DNA of 64,000 nucleotides from Apostichopus japonicus (GCF_037975245.1 NC_092577.1:11910013-11974012), one strand, 5' to 3'. Counted from the stretch's first letter, positions 34,640-47,389 are shown. Notes: generated from the sequence alone by a model not told the origin. Numbers and translations are program-made.

Positions 34640-35267
34640 CGACGTAGTAGTAGTAGTAAGTTGAGTCTCGTCTATTCGACATGCTCAGTGATTAACCTCC
34701 GCCACGTTTTACGATCTTGCGCAAGGTTTATTGCTTCCTCGAAACTGTTAATATTAATGTCCTTGAATTGCGACTTTATTTTTCCAAGCAAGGTAGTCAC
34801 GGGCCTTCCAACTGGTTTAGCAGTATGTCTCAGTGCTTCTCTTAGAGCAACCTTTGCTGGAGCGTCCTCTTGGAGTCTTGCTACATGACCGAAAAATCTC
34901 AATCTTCTATGTGCGACTATCGATGACCAAGGTGTTTGGTTGGTTTCGTTGTAGAGCTCATCATTTGATAACCAATTATTATTGGTCCATCTAATGTTGA
35001 GAATATTTCGAAGTAGTCTCCTTTGAAAAGTGTCAATTTTGCGATCAAGATCCTTCGTTGTGCCCCACAGTTCGCAATTGTACAAAAAATACTCTTTAAT
35101 AAAGTCTCAAAGATCCTAAGCTTAATTTTCCGGCTTATGTTTTTGCTTTTAAAAATGCTTGACGAAGGAGCGCAAATATCACCTAAAACACAAAGCTCAC
35201 GATGCGAAAAACAATCTGTAATGGATATTTCAAGATGATTTATTCTTAAGTTACCAAAACGCGACAA
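34640..35267 (-). mobile_element. RTE-like LINE, 3' end with (TAC)n tail
   Basis: The minus strand from 35267 encodes SISRKIKLRIFETLLKS-type sequence, then after a frame change near 35085 YNCELWGTTKDLDRKIDTF, RRLRFFGHVARL and RPVTTLLGKIKSQF, ending at a stop at 34672. This Trp/Gly-rich C-terminal region (LWG.T..L..KID.F.RR.LR) follows the reverse transcriptase in RTE-type and related LINEs. A CTACTACTACTAC tract at 34640-34656 suits the short tandem tail of such elements. The copy is 5'-truncated and frameshifted. Confidence 0.85.
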
Positions 35268-35731
35268 TTATACCAAAACTAAACCCCCTTAGGACAATAA
35301 GGAAAAAAGATTATGTCTTTTCCGAAAATTGTAGTCTAATCGAGCAGCAGACGACTGAGAAAAGTGATTTCAAACAATTATAAGCTTAGCCAAATTATAG
35401 TAAGGATACCATAGAGACTATATATATCCTGAACTTACTTGAAGCTAGCGAATAGGGTCAACCCAACCACTAGCAAAATAGTACACAAATAAACCGAATT
35501 GAAGCTTGCGAACGTTGTACAATAGTTCTATTAGGAAACGTTTTTAGAGTATTCAAAATTATCAGAGTTTTGTATGGTGAAGTATAAGGATCGCAATATA
35601 CAATTTCTCAAAGTGGCAAGACAAAAGTGTGATAAATATGACTGATTAAAGGGTCAATTTTGACTGAAATTTTTCAAGTTATTGGTCATTCACAATCACA
35701 GGAATATATGGATAGGTCTAAGTAAATTAGA

Positions 35732-35762
35732 GTGCGACAGTCGGAAATTCCGACTGTCGCAC
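35732..35762. repeat. Perfect 31-bp palindrome
   Basis: GTGCGACAGTCGGAA, a single central A, then TTCCGACTGTCGCAC. The arms are identical over 15 bp. It is about 70 bp inside the proposed right end of the hAT-like element, where subterminal hairpins are common. Confidence 0.95.
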
Positions 35763-35830
35763 TTAAATTTTTCAACTATCGTCAGTTTTACCAAGTTTTA
35801 CGCCCCGACCCCCATATAGCGACGTCCCTG

Positions 35831-37254
35831 TGTTCGATCATTGGCTTGTAAATCATGGTTCAACGTTGGTTTAATGTATAATGTACAACATCTGCTTACA
35901 TCAAGTTGGTGTACTGTATGGCTAACGTATGATGCCCGACAATCGGTTGCATCATGTAGGCGCTATGTTGGTAAATATATGATTTCCCCAAATAAGCATG
36001 CAACTTCAGGTTCAATGTTGGCACAACATATGGTCGCCAATGCAACATTTTCTCAACCAGTGCCAATCGCTTACAACTTCAAACAAAATGGTTGCGCTAA
36101 CAATATGTTTTATCAACGTATGCAATGATTAAACCGGATAAATATACTTTTTCATTTAGAAAAGATTTACCTACATAATTGCCGTAATAACAATATAAGG
36201 GTTGCAAATAAATTAAATGACTGTAATGTATGTAAATATGGTATCAGTCGGTGATGTAGGCATAGTTTCATTTTGTGGTATAGAAGAAAAAATAGTAAAA
36301 AATTGGGGCTATGTGAACGGGGGGGGGGGGAGGTTTATTCTGAAAAACGCGATTTTTGAGGTAATAATAAGATTCTACAAACTGACAATTCATTTGAAGG
36401 CATTTAAAAATTTCAGAACATAAAGGAAGGTAAAACCAGAGGCGATGAAAACGAATCAATTAATTGATTTCATTACTATATGAATTGCACGTTATTGTTT
36501 GCTTATAGGACCTATCATTTCAATAGAAGTTTACAAGAATTGTTCAATAATACACCGGAAATGATATTCAAGCATATCATCACACGAAATGACTTTGTAG
36601 TAACGTGAAGTTTATGATTCCTGTGTTACAAATATGGTGTCATTCGAATTAGGATTGTAACACTGAATTAACCTTTAAGATGATGCAAGACGTAAGTAAA
36701 GGTGTGAAGAAAGTTCTTAAATAAACACACATGTTTTATGATAGGATGAAAATTGAAGCTAGATGTAAGAGCATAGTAAATGAGCTATATGGAAACAACA
36801 TTGTGATAATTTAATTACACAATCACGGTAGTTCAATTATTGGTTTAACGGCAAAATATACGTACTGGACCTTAAGTAACAACAAATATGTCGAAGTTAT
36901 ATGATGATAAAGTACAAATGACGGTATAATGATAATGACTTAAATCAAAACGCATATGTACAAAGCTATCTGGTTAAGGGATTATACGCCTAGTGTTTGT
37001 AATGATATATTCACAGTGCTAGAATACACTTACATGAACTGAAAGATGTAATGACGACAATTACATTTTATAACTCAATAATGATGAAACCAGAAACGCA
37101 GCAACTCACAAATTATATAGAAAGTTACTTAGTACAGTAACAGAACATAATGTAAAAACAGAACTTATTCGTATTTTAAATGCAACACTACTTTAATAAA
37201 AATGTAATATTATCTATAGCGTACGTACAGACGTTTAAATAGTGAACTATAATA
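35831..37254. other. Intergenic; repeat-like at the left, otherwise no gene recognised
   Basis: Bases 35831-36130 are rich in CAACGTTGG, ATGTTGGCACAAC and TGCAACATTTTCTCAACC words, probably one dispersed repeat. A 10-base G run lies at 36320-36330. From 36400 to 37254 the sequence is AT-rich without coding similarity. Confidence 0.45.
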
Positions 37255-37368
37255 CGCTTGTGCTACTCAATACAATTTCTCGTAATTCTTTGATTGTGTC
37301 CTCGATGATCACTTAAGAAGCAACATGTTTACTGCCAGTCACATTGTTCAGAAACCTTTAGAAATAGT

Positions 37369-38110
37369 TTATACATCCACGTCAATTAGCAGGTTTTCCT
37401 CAACATTCTCTTTTATTGTGGCCACACGACGCAAACTACTAACCATTTATTCTCTTCGTTTAAGTTATTGTCTGTCATCTGGACTGTACTGTGCGAGAAC
37501 GCATCTATGTTGATCCGTTGTGGCTCTTTCCCGTAACTTGTAGATCACATCGTTGTCAGTACACACACTGATAGGCCTCCAGTCACGGTCAGCAAGCTAG
37601 CGTTTGAATAATAACTTACTTCAGCTTACGCTCGCTTCCCTACATGCTGACTGCATATGCTCCATTTCCATCAAAGTCGCAGATCAGTTAAGACTACCTC
37701 GGTGAACAGTTATAGGATACGGTTGCGTAATTATATCAGGAAGTGTCATGGTGTGACTGTAACTCATCAGAACGTCAAATACATAAACATCTCTACTACA
37801 AGTACCAACAAGGATGTAATTGTTGACAGGATCACTAGCTAAACACTCCACAGACCCACCCAGTGGTACCGTATCAATCACCGCACTGATTTGCCGACCT
37901 CTGTACGAACCATTGCGTACATAATACATACCTATCTTAAAAGGTACGCATTCTGTAGTAACTTGTAAATCTAATATCTGAACGCCGTACTCAGATAAAC
38001 TCAACCAGTTTAAAGGCGCAACGGCTGAAATAAAATCCTCTATACACATTAGTAATTGTTGTCCAGATCATATTGCATAAGACGATATTACTATAATGTT
38101 GGAGGTTTTC
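37369..38110 (-). pseudogene. TRIM-like pseudogene, beta-propeller part only
   Basis: An open stretch of 121 codons (37684-38049) encodes propeller blades: IGMYYVRNGSYRGRQISAVI, SDPVNNYILVGTCSRDVYVF, VLMSYSHTMTLPDI. Upstream a weak NIIVISSYA matches the paralogue's GNIVITGQ. Downstream the frame changes to give ICDFDGNGAYAVSM, then DWRPISVCTDNDVIYKL, CVLAQYSPDDRQ and KENVEENLLI, with a final TAA at 37369-37371. RING, B-boxes and coiled coil are absent. At least two frame breaks and two stops make it a pseudogene. It lies just 3' of the larger copy at 38332-40531 and is closest to the fragment at 18430-18815. Confidence 0.85.
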
Positions 38111-38331
38111 GTAATAAAGAATTTGCTGAGAAAAGTTTAGCATTGTGCTTAAGTGGTTCACACTGGTAACGGTATAAATCGAAAATAATTAACGAATTTT
38201 ATATTTGGTTAAGTTTCATTTTAAAGGTTTCTGGTAAACAAGGACATGCCGAAAAAAGATATTCAGGTGAAAAGGAAATTGTATGTTACGCTCCTAATAT
38301 TTCACTATCATTTCGTTCAATACACTAATGC

Positions 38332-40531
38332 CTATTTAGCAAACATCGTCACTTTTAGACCGTAAATGTACAGCTGTTGTGTGCAACTGGATTTTATCAG
38401 AAGTTTTTCTTCACCATCCTCTTTTCATGTGGTTAAAAGATGACAGATCATATCTAATGATTTGGTATTCAGTAATTTCCGGCCATCTTGACTGTATTGT
38501 GTCAGCACACATTTCACAGTTGTATTGTTCCATAACATGTAGATGAACATGTTCATGTCTGTGCAGACATCGACAGGTCTCCAGATATTTTTACGATCCC
38601 AAGCTGGTTTTTTGAACTCATGGAGCATGTTACCATTTGATCCCTCTATGGTGACTGCATATGCTCTCTTACCATTGCGGTCAACGACCAAGAGATTACG
38701 CTCATGTATACTCAGTTTCACACTATTCATAAATAATGTATTTCCAAAGAGTGGTAGTGTTATAGTGTGCCGGTAAGTAAGTTGATCATCAAGTTCATAC
38801 ACATATTTGCTGTTAGTACCGACAAAGATGTGATTGTTGACTGGATCAGTCGTTACACTTAACGCTTTCATACCTAATCTCCAGCAACTAATTGCGTCTT
38901 TCATTTTCTTCTTCTTGCATAAACCATGACGAGCATCCCATGTACTGATTTCATTATCACTAACAGTTATGACTTGAAACTCTGATAAATAACAACAGTG
39001 CGTCGTGCCACGCCATCTGGTATTATAACGAAACTGTTTGGGCTGTAAAATTTCCCCACTTCTGTCAATGACAGTGATGTGTGACGATATAAATGTAATT
39101 CCACCCGTAATTACGATTCATAATTACGATCATATGTCATCAAGAGGCAAACCTTTAGCTTTGAATCTTTTGATATCAACCACTTGCTCTACATGGTCAG
39201 AAAACGTGACATCATGAACAATAACGTTAGGTATATCACTGACCATAAAATCAGATAAAGATTCCAATTTAGGATATTCCTTTTTCATTTCTTCTGCCAG
39301 AGGTTTACACGCTGTCCTGATATCAGGGATATACCGAGCATCTGTCCATTCGTGTTCAGAAGCTAAGATAGATGAGGTTGTTGCTGTGAAGTCTTCATAT
39401 CTCTTAATTATCTGGTCACACTGATCTAATATGTTTTTAAGCTCAGTCATTACTCTGTGCAATAAGGTTTTTCGTTGACATCAGTTTCTTGAATTCAGCA
39501 TCTAACTTTCCATGTTTTTTGGAGAGTGCACTCTCTCTTTTGTCTGACTTTTCATTAACGTGTTTGGTCTCGACGTCGTATTTAGTGTTGGCGTTTTTTT
39601 TTTTAATTTCATCATATTTTTTCCTGACTTGACTCAATTCGTCTTCCAATTTAATGTTTATCTCACAGAATTCATCTCTTTTCCTCGTTTCTATTTCTTT
39701 TAATTGTTTCCCTCTCATGTTAGTAAGTTCGGAAAGTAAACCATTGATCTTGTGTGTTTCCAGTTTGTGGTGATCTTCAACTTGTAATGTCTTTTTCGAG
39801 ACATTTTCACTCAGCTTAATTGAGACATCGTGAACTTTCATTCTTACCTCATATATTTTACCTTTTTGTTGATCTATTTCAGCAAGTTTTGGTGTGAGCA
39901 ATTCTCTTTCAGAGTTTGCTAGTTCAGTTACGTCATGTATATCATGACTTTTATGCTTAGAATATATACAGACTACACAAACTGGTAAATTTCGACAAGT
40001 TTTACAACATAATATTGCTTCTTTGTCGTCATGAAAATGGCAGTTTGGTACTAGAAGTGTGGGTATTTTATCCAACGTTAGGTTTTTAGCATCGATGTTC
40101 TCCAATTTTCGAGTGTGAGTTCGATGATCGGCAAACATTTTGTTGCTAATGTGAGCCTTGTAACATTGATTACATAGGAAGTCTGTACACTTCCAACAGT
40201 ACGCAAACACTTGCGAATCATCTGAACAGCTCACACATTTCTGTAAATCTTCTGTTCCAAACGACTTTTGCAACTTTTGAAACTCTAGCATACTCTTCAT
40301 GTGAAAATCTGTCTTGAAATCATCAACTTCATATTCAGGTATGATGTAATCCTTTATACACATCGGACAATTAAATTTTTTATCGTGGCTGGCATGAATG
40401 ACTGTTGACAAGCAATCTCTACAGTATCGATGAAGACATGGTAAAAGTTCTGGATTTTTAAATTGATCCAGACAAACAGTACACCGAAAAAAGTTCTCGC
40501 TCAAGTCCTTGAAAGAAATTGCCAGGTCCAT
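38332..40531 (-). pseudogene. Nearly complete TRIM-like gene with two frameshifts and a nonsense codon
   Basis: From ATG 40531 (MDLAISFKDLSENFF) the frame encodes an intact RING (CTVCLDQF ... CLHRYCRDC ... CPMC), both B-boxes and most of the coiled coil, ending at a frame break near 39443-39462 (AQSND, then TELKNILDQ in another frame). The coiled-coil end and linker run to 39130. A second break at about 39107-39132 coincides with a small duplication of an ATAATTACGAT word. The propeller follows (VITGGITFISSHITVI ... DDQLTYRHTITL ... DRNGKRAYAV ... VCTDMNMFIYMLW). A TGA at 38425-38427 interrupts the end, yet homologous sequence (EDGEEKLLIKSS, YIYGLKV) continues to TAG 38332. With only three lesions in 2.2 kb this is a recent pseudogene, or partly an assembly problem. 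Confidence 0.88.
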
Positions 40532-40649
40532 TGTTGTAGATGATCAATTAATGTAGTTTCCTATAATAAACAGAAAAGGATTTGACCTTGTTTCAGTAAT
40601 ACAAATCCACAAAGTACTTCTAAAGCTTTCCAAATGAGCAACCTCCGTC
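40532..40649. other. Short 5' flank of the TRIM-like pseudogene, ending at the LINE 3' end
   Basis: About 118 bp between the start codon at 40531 and the LINE. Upstream flank resembling that of 16700-18215 resumes only at about 42040, beyond the LINE. Confidence 0.5.
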
Positions 40650-41810
40650 CTTGTGTGCTTTTACGTGCAACGAGAAACGGACACGGACCAAAGGTCAACA
40701 AAAAAAAACCAAACCCACTCTGTATAACAACCCCAAAACACAAACAGAAATCTCTCACTAGCCCACGCCCATTTTATGTAACGACCACACAAACCCCCCA
40801 CACCTAACAACTCACTCACTCCAAATTTCATCTGGGAAACGCCGTCCCGATAGCAGACGACAGGCTTGCGCCAGCGTCTACGAAAAGAAGTGTCGGGAAG
40901 CCGTGCATGGTCCGCATCCACGCGTAACCTAATGTCACTTTGTACGAGGGGGACGACAGCCTCGGCCCTCCAGACGTCCCCATCGAAAACTAGACAGCAT
41001 CTGCTGTTCCAGATGTGTCTCCTGATTATAGCGGCAAACAACAACAGCAGATCCCTAACCCAGGTTGGGCACACAGGGGGCATCAAGTCATACAAAACAA
41101 ATTCACTACTAATGACCCACTGTGTGCAACCAATTACACCAATAACGAAAGCGTGAAACCATTCCCACACCAACCGGACAAAGGGACATTCCAGCAAAAG
41201 GTGTTGCATAGTCTCGATGGCTTTACAGCCTACACGGGGACAAATCCCATCACCTAATCGCCACCTGACTAGGCGAAAATGGTTATTGATGAGGACCCCA
41301 TGTGCAATCCTCCATGCCAAGTCCCGGAGACGGCTATCTAGTGACTTACAACACACAGACCGCCACACATCCGGAGGGATGGCAGTTTGGCAAGCCGACG
41401 GGCACACGGGCGAGAGCATTGAACGAAACAATGCTGGGTATAACACAGAGGGGGCCACGTTCAGCAGAACATCTGCCCACCCTCTTTGATTCTACGAAGA
41501 GAGTCACCAATCTGAGTATACACCCCAGAAGGGCGCGTCGCCTTTGGCCGGTTATTAAAAAAGGATCCGGGCCAGTAACGGCGAACGAGAAACCCACCCT
41601 AGAACCTAACAAAAAAAAAGCAAAGGGAAACGAAGGATTCTCAAACGCAACAAAAACACCTTTCAAAAAGGAGAAAGCGCAGTCACCGACCGAATACCTA
41701 CCTGCAATATACAAGGCAAACTGTAAGCAGAACCTGCACTTTGTATTAAACCTAGGAAGGAAGGATTGCAAGAGATAATCGTCAATTATTAAAAATAGTA
41801 GGGAATTCAA
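40650..41810 (-). mobile_element. Tx1/L1-like LINE, 5'-truncated, C-terminal and 3' end
   Basis: Minus-strand frames (41346-41810 and, after a frame change, 40661-41458) encode the region downstream of reverse transcriptase, including WRIAHGVLINNHF, LGDGICPRVGC, HLLLECPFVRLVWEW. The Cys-x4-Cys and His/Cys ligands are of the zf-RVT type found at the C-terminus of many L1/Tx1-group elements. The frame then reads into the tail (SELLGVGG, DLWSVSVSRCT). The tail matches both fragments at 18816-20620. The copy lies between a TRIM pseudogene and its duplicated upstream flank, on the same strand. Confidence 0.87.
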
Positions 41811-42039
41811 AGACTTTGCATAGTTTTGTATGCACAGACACCCGAATCTTGTTAGCTTGCGAGTAATCCCCTTTCCTTAAGTCATCTCATCCACCACCCA
41901 CTATCCAACATTCCCTCCTGAGGTGAACCCACATAACATACGTGCTTTCGACACCTTTCCGGCAGGTGGGAACTCGAGTTGTTGGAGTACATAAAGATGT
42001 ACAGGCTTGGTTTCGGTTGGTTTCCTTATATTAGGGACA

Positions 42040-44060
42040 TTGGAGTTGAATACCCCAACATAATGCGTTCAGTTATAGGACAAAACAACTCAATAATATC
42101 ATTAACACAAGATTACTGTTTAACTGATAAACGCATTTGCCAACACTTTGCCACCAAAAGTCATCGTTAAACAATGCCAGAAAATAGTTTCCTGTCTTGC
42201 ATCTAACGTAATAGACGGTATTTTAGCTACATCATACAAGGCATCTGGAAAATGTCTTCTGAATGGATGGCGTGGCACAAGTCTTCATACGTCACCTATC
42301 TGGCCACGGTACATTGTTAATATCCTCTAAATTATTTTACTTGATAAATATGTACATAATTCTGCACGAAAAGCAACTTTAGAATCATCCCATTGTTCCC
42401 TTTGTTTCACTCATTTGGTATACTCATTAGGAGTATTGGTTTGATTAAAAAGTATTAAATCTTTCAACGACGTATCTGCTTATGGCAGTAGTTTATGATA
42501 CAGGTTTAACCAAAGCGACCGTTTTCCATATTAAGGCATACACAGCCCTTCTAATATATTAGCAGTCTCAATATACGGACAACATAATTGCAAACAAACT
42601 CACGGTATTCGTGTATTATATTAATAACTGTACTTTATGCGTGGATATGAGTAGTACGCCACCTTACCGCCTCGACCCATTAAGCATTCGTGAGACACAG
42701 CTGAATGCAGATAAGACGAAAGAGATTTTGATAGACTTCCGTGGTCAAAAAAACCTCACCGGACTCTGTCATAATGAATAACTATACAGTCGATCAAGTA
42801 TTTATATCGAACACAAACTGGATTGATCTATTTAAGACAATAACGTCGTTTAAAGGTAAACTATAGATTGTATTGGTTGAGAATTTTTTTTTCAAATGCA
42901 TATAATTTTTTTTGTATAGTTTTGTTTTGTGTGGGATTTGGCGTTATTGCCTAATTTGCTGGGGAGGCAATGCTATAATTAATGGAAAGGTATTAATAAA
43001 TGTATTAGTCCGTCGTGTACAAATGATGTGGTTGTTGTATGTTCTCATTACATGAGTGTTTTGCATGTTGTTTCTATGTATAACATGCAGTTAAAGTATG
43101 AGTGTGTTACATTTAGAGTTAAATTACAGTAACGTTTATTGTTAAACTAGTACTTACAGATAAAATAAGATTTATATTTAATGGTATATTTGTATCCACA
43201 TTAATACTATACAAAATATATGTTGTTTACAACATTAATGCATTTTATAAATAATATCCTACTTCGGTTCTGAAATTATTGCATCACATTATTTGTTGAT
43301 GTTGTTATGCTCCTTTTAAATCTGTTACTTACCCGCCTTATCTTCTTGGTCACTGCTCTTGTAGTCTAAGTATCTGCATTGGCTCTATGTTTCTTTGAAA
43401 GACACTAGTACGTTATTATCGCTGGGATGCTTGGAGAAACAGTGGGGTAAATGACTAGCAGTCATTTGCATTTCAAAACTCTATCTTTCTATATTAATGA
43501 TACATATCAACCGCACTATCACGAGATTGGTTTATATTATCTTAAAGGAGGTCTTTAGTGGGGTTTATCCAGGTACTGAGATGAATAAAATGGAGTGTTG
43601 ACATTCCTGAATGCGAAACTTGTTTAATCTGCGTCTGCTCGACATGAACTTGAATTTTATAGCCTTTGCTCAAGTGGCAAAAGGTAAATATGGGTACAAA
43701 GGATGCATTTTCGGCTAAGTATATATTATGTTGAAGACCACTCATCTTTACCTTGAGTGACTACTATGCAGTTTATATGTAATACTTCAAATGAATAGTT
43801 TCGACCTCCCTCAAGTTTTCCCCAGAAAAGGCCACGTAAACAACTTTCAGTTGTTTTGCAATGAAAAGAATCACTGTATGTCAAATTCTGTTCAGGTTGT
43901 TGAAAACATCGACGTCGCTATGTTAGTAGATGACATGTGTTTTGTATTGTCTTGGAATAAACAGAAAAGATTACAGCAAATATTCTTGTTGTAGAAATAA
44001 TACAACTTTTTTTTGCAACATCTACCAAGGACTTCAAGAGACAGTCAAAAAATTGCTATT
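42040..44060. repeat. Segmental duplication, copy B (pair at 16700-18215)
   Basis: Colinear with 16700-18215 as described there, but about 500 bp longer because of extra sequence near 42700-43320 that includes a LINE fragment. After 43330 the two align again (TCTGTTACTTACCC ... GTCACTG.TCTTGT). The match ends near AAGA..CAGTCAA.AAATTG at 44035-44055 (18197-18215 in copy A). Confidence 0.75.
42696..42880 (+). mobile_element. LINE fragment (CR1/L2-type), post-RT region
   Basis: The plus strand reads LNADKTKEILIDFRGQ and, after a frame change, SVIMNNYTVDQV and WIDLFKTITSF. This corresponds to the N.SKTKE..IDFR motif region that follows the reverse transcriptase core in many CR1/L2-type LINEs. 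It is present in segmental copy B and missing from copy A, so it arrived after the duplication or was lost from A. Confidence 0.65.
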
Positions 44061-47000
44061 AACTGCTGTTATTTCTTCTTTGCACAAGAGACCTACCAGT
44101 AATTTGGCAGGTGAAATATCAGCAGATCACGTTCTTTGCATTCAAACTGGTAGATTGTTGCAAGGGATGGTGGTTTAAGATTAAAACTCGTGGAGAATTT
44201 ACCAACTTTGCTTAGCTTTGTATTTTAGAGACATCCACAAACTGAAGGTATGCGACTTTTTGCACTTCCTTAAATCATCATAAACCTCCCTGTTGAACTT
44301 TACAAGGTACCTAGGTATAGCTTTGTGGACGCTGAACGTTGGGAGACGTTTTAAATTACGGTCATTCTATTATGGTGGCTGGCTCAAGTTGGATGAGCAG
44401 ACTCTTACCTATCACTGTTTTTGTTATTTTTATGGTCTTATTGTCCTATTTGTAAGTAATTGTGTATTTTGCTTTATAGTACTTTTCATTAGTCTCTTTC
44501 TCTGTTTTCTCAGGGAGCACTCCGTCAAGCCCGCAAGGGTATATTGTTTCCCTTCCTTCACTTCATGTATCCTTCACTATGCTACTTCATGTAATTTGCT
44601 TGAAGTAAAAAGTGATAAACATGTTGTGAAAAAATTGAGATAAGATGAAATAAAGAATTGAATTTTACTATGTTTGACATTTTAAGATGTATCTTCATCT
44701 ATTCCTTACTTGACTGAATGCATCCCCTCCCAGTCACATTCCTGCGTGTACGTGGTATCGATAATAAAATATTGTTTGTAATAATATTTTAATGTAACCA
44801 TAATCATAAAGCAAAAAATAGACACACTCGGACAATTATGACACATCATTTTCAAATTGTATTCATGATGTAGCCAAAAAAAATACGAAGTTGGTTCGAT
44901 ATCGCAATGTTAACAAATGAACTTTACCGTTGGTAAAATAAAAATTATAAAGTTCTAAAGGTCTCCACGTTAATGATAACGAGCTATCCGATGTAAAAAG
45001 ATTTTTGAGAATCGTTTGTATTTACTGCATTGAATGAAGTACACACCAAGAAATAAGCTTGAAGATTAGTTTATAATTCAGTACCGATATAAGAACGATG
45101 TTATATTTGTCGTGAGCTCTGTGACATTTGACACAACATATGATGCTAAATGTAACGTTTTCCCGTTTTCTTCAGACAAACGCTAACAGTGTGTGCTATC
45201 TGCGTATGCACTAAGTGAACCTGAAAAAATAGACAATAGGCACAATAAAACCTTTACCTACGCAACAAATTCACATTACCATCATTTAGTTTTAGCGTTG
45301 CAAATCAATTAACAGGTATAAATGTATGTCTCTAATATGTGGCATTTATCGGTGATTCAGGGATATTTTAATGTTGGGGAAGAGAAACTGAACCAAATCT
45401 GAACTGAACCAAATTCTGAAGGCAAGGGCGTGTTTAATGGTAAAGGAAGAGAACGTGATTTTTCTCGGTTAGATTAAGATTACTCGTTTAGATAATTTGG
45501 TTGAATGCAGTTTAAAATTTCGAGACATAATAAACAAAAATAAAAATAAACGTAAACGTAAACGTAAACCATAGGTGATGTTAACGAATCGATTATTGAA
45601 TCAATGTTTTTGATATTACATCGTGAAATGTACATTATTTTGCGGTGATAGGACCCATAGTTCCAAAAGTATTTTACTCGATGATAAAGAGGAAAGGACA
45701 GTCAAGCATATTATCCAAGAAGCGTATAATGGAAGAAGCGTATGATACATTATATTTCATATATGGTGTCATTCGACTTGGGAATGGAATCTTGAATAAA
45801 CATGTTAGGTAAAACAAGACGTAACGACAATTTTGAACAAAAGCTTGGTAAATAAACAGAGATTTTTGATGATAGGATAAATATACATCATATTGAATCA
45901 CGATGTAAAAACATATTTAATGCATTTATAATGTACTATACGTTATTTACAAAATAAGTTATAAATACACAGAGCCCAGAGCGCTAAACAATTAATATTA
46001 AATGCCATGGCTAAAGTTAATGGCTATTTTTTTGAGAACAAATATTTCAAAAGATATTGTAAGTATCCTTAAAATTCAAGGCCTGTATGTCTTCAATCGG
46101 TTTGACACATCAAACAAGCACGTCGGTACTGTGGTTATCACAAGTTACAGATATTAGATCTTTAACATATTCTTTCATCATTTTTAAAGATAACCATTTC
46201 TTTCAAAGTAGAACATTTATCTTAAACTATCGTTATTTTTTGTAAGCCCTTTAATAACCGGATTAAACGTATACACAGGATACACAAACAATAAATTTCA
46301 TGAATGCTAACGGAGAAATAAAGGATTTTCCAGAGTTCCAAGTAACACAGTACTTACTATAAAACTAATTGTTCCCAACAGTCTACATTAACTCCGTGAT
46401 ATCAATGAGAGCCTACACAAAAAGTTAGAAAACGTGGCGTCCAAGTGTGAAATATTTTCACTTGAAAGATCTGATTTTACTCTGCTACTGCCACCAGTCG
46501 GGCAGAACCAAACATGATCTGTGAAACAATAAATAATAACATAATATGATTTATTGAGGTACGTGAATCATTGTTGTTTGTTGCCAAAAATACATTATCA
46601 TATATAGATGGGAAGTCAGCGAAGCCCTGAGTAGTGGAACGATCTCTGTCAAACAAAAATCGTTAAACACTACTACATATCGGAAACCAGTCTCGATAGA
46701 GTTTAAAAGTATCTACGGATTTTACTTACGTCGATCAATTTGCGCTACTGTGTAAATTAAGTAAAAATATTACAATAACACCGATACTAATGTTCTTATT
46801 GTTGGCCTTATACCACTATAAATTAATAGCTTTTTGCATAACAAAACAATTATCTTAACTTCATTTCGCTATACATTCACTGTGCTGATGAATCTAAATA
46901 TAGATTACTTGAGTGTTATTAACTGTTTTGCATTATAATAAGTGATCATCCAACGATTACCTTGTCATCTAGTTTGTTTAACTTCCAATTTTCATTGTTT

Positions 47001-47389
47001 GGTTTTCGCTAGGCCAAAATGTACTAAAATTAATTTTTACTTTTATGAAACGTATTGTGATTCATTTAACATTTGACGTCTACAAACATGTTTGCCGGAC
47101 TTTTATTACACAATATATTTAATGCATTTCTACTTTAGATTTCCTTAAAACTATGTAAAGATGTCTCTAGATATACTACTTTTATTACTTTTTTACAACG
47201 ATAAGTTTGATTTAAGTAGTGGTAATGTGTGAAATGACAGCTAAATTCCCTAATGGGTGTCTTTAAAAGCATATTTAAGTAATGTCATGGTATTATTCCT
47301 AAGACCAAATTCACAAAAGTCGTTGTACTGAACAGCACTGTACACGCTTACTAAATATACTTTAAACCTTTAACATCTACAGACACGTC
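44061..47389. other. Intergenic; possible LINE 3' tail near 44300-44665
   Basis: Bases 44517-44665 (GCACTCCGTCAAGCCCGCAAGG ... AATAAAGAATTGAATT) resemble a non-LTR 3' tail, but no protein motif supports it. A CGTAAA hexamer repeats three to four times at 45549-45568. The rest is AT-rich without recognisable genes. Confidence 0.35.

Larger units (their letters stand above)
32641..35830. mobile_element. Candidate 3.2-kb hAT-like composite element
   Basis: The left end begins CAGGGACGTAGCTA at 32641. The right end, reverse-complemented from 35830, begins CAGGGACGTCGCTA, so 13 of 14 terminal bases match in inverted orientation. The flanks are TGTCCGAT (32633-32640) and TGTTCGAT (35831-35838), an 8-bp target-like pair with one mismatch. 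Both features are hAT hallmarks. Flanking DNA on both sides has the same CAACRTTGG/TTGGC-rich repeat character, as expected if a single repeat was split. No hAT transposase is visible; the interior holds G/C tracts, hairpins, tandem repeats and an RTE-like LINE end. Two unrelated hAT ends 3.2 kb apart remain possible. Confidence 0.5.

Noticed and set aside
41302-41778. 158-codon plus-strand frame
   Set aside because: Also antisense to LINE coding sequence.
44293-44643. 116-codon plus-strand frame with hydrophobic stretch
   Set aside because: Phe/Cys/Leu-rich translation of T-rich DNA; the 3' end looks like a retroelement tail, so a membrane protein is unlikely.
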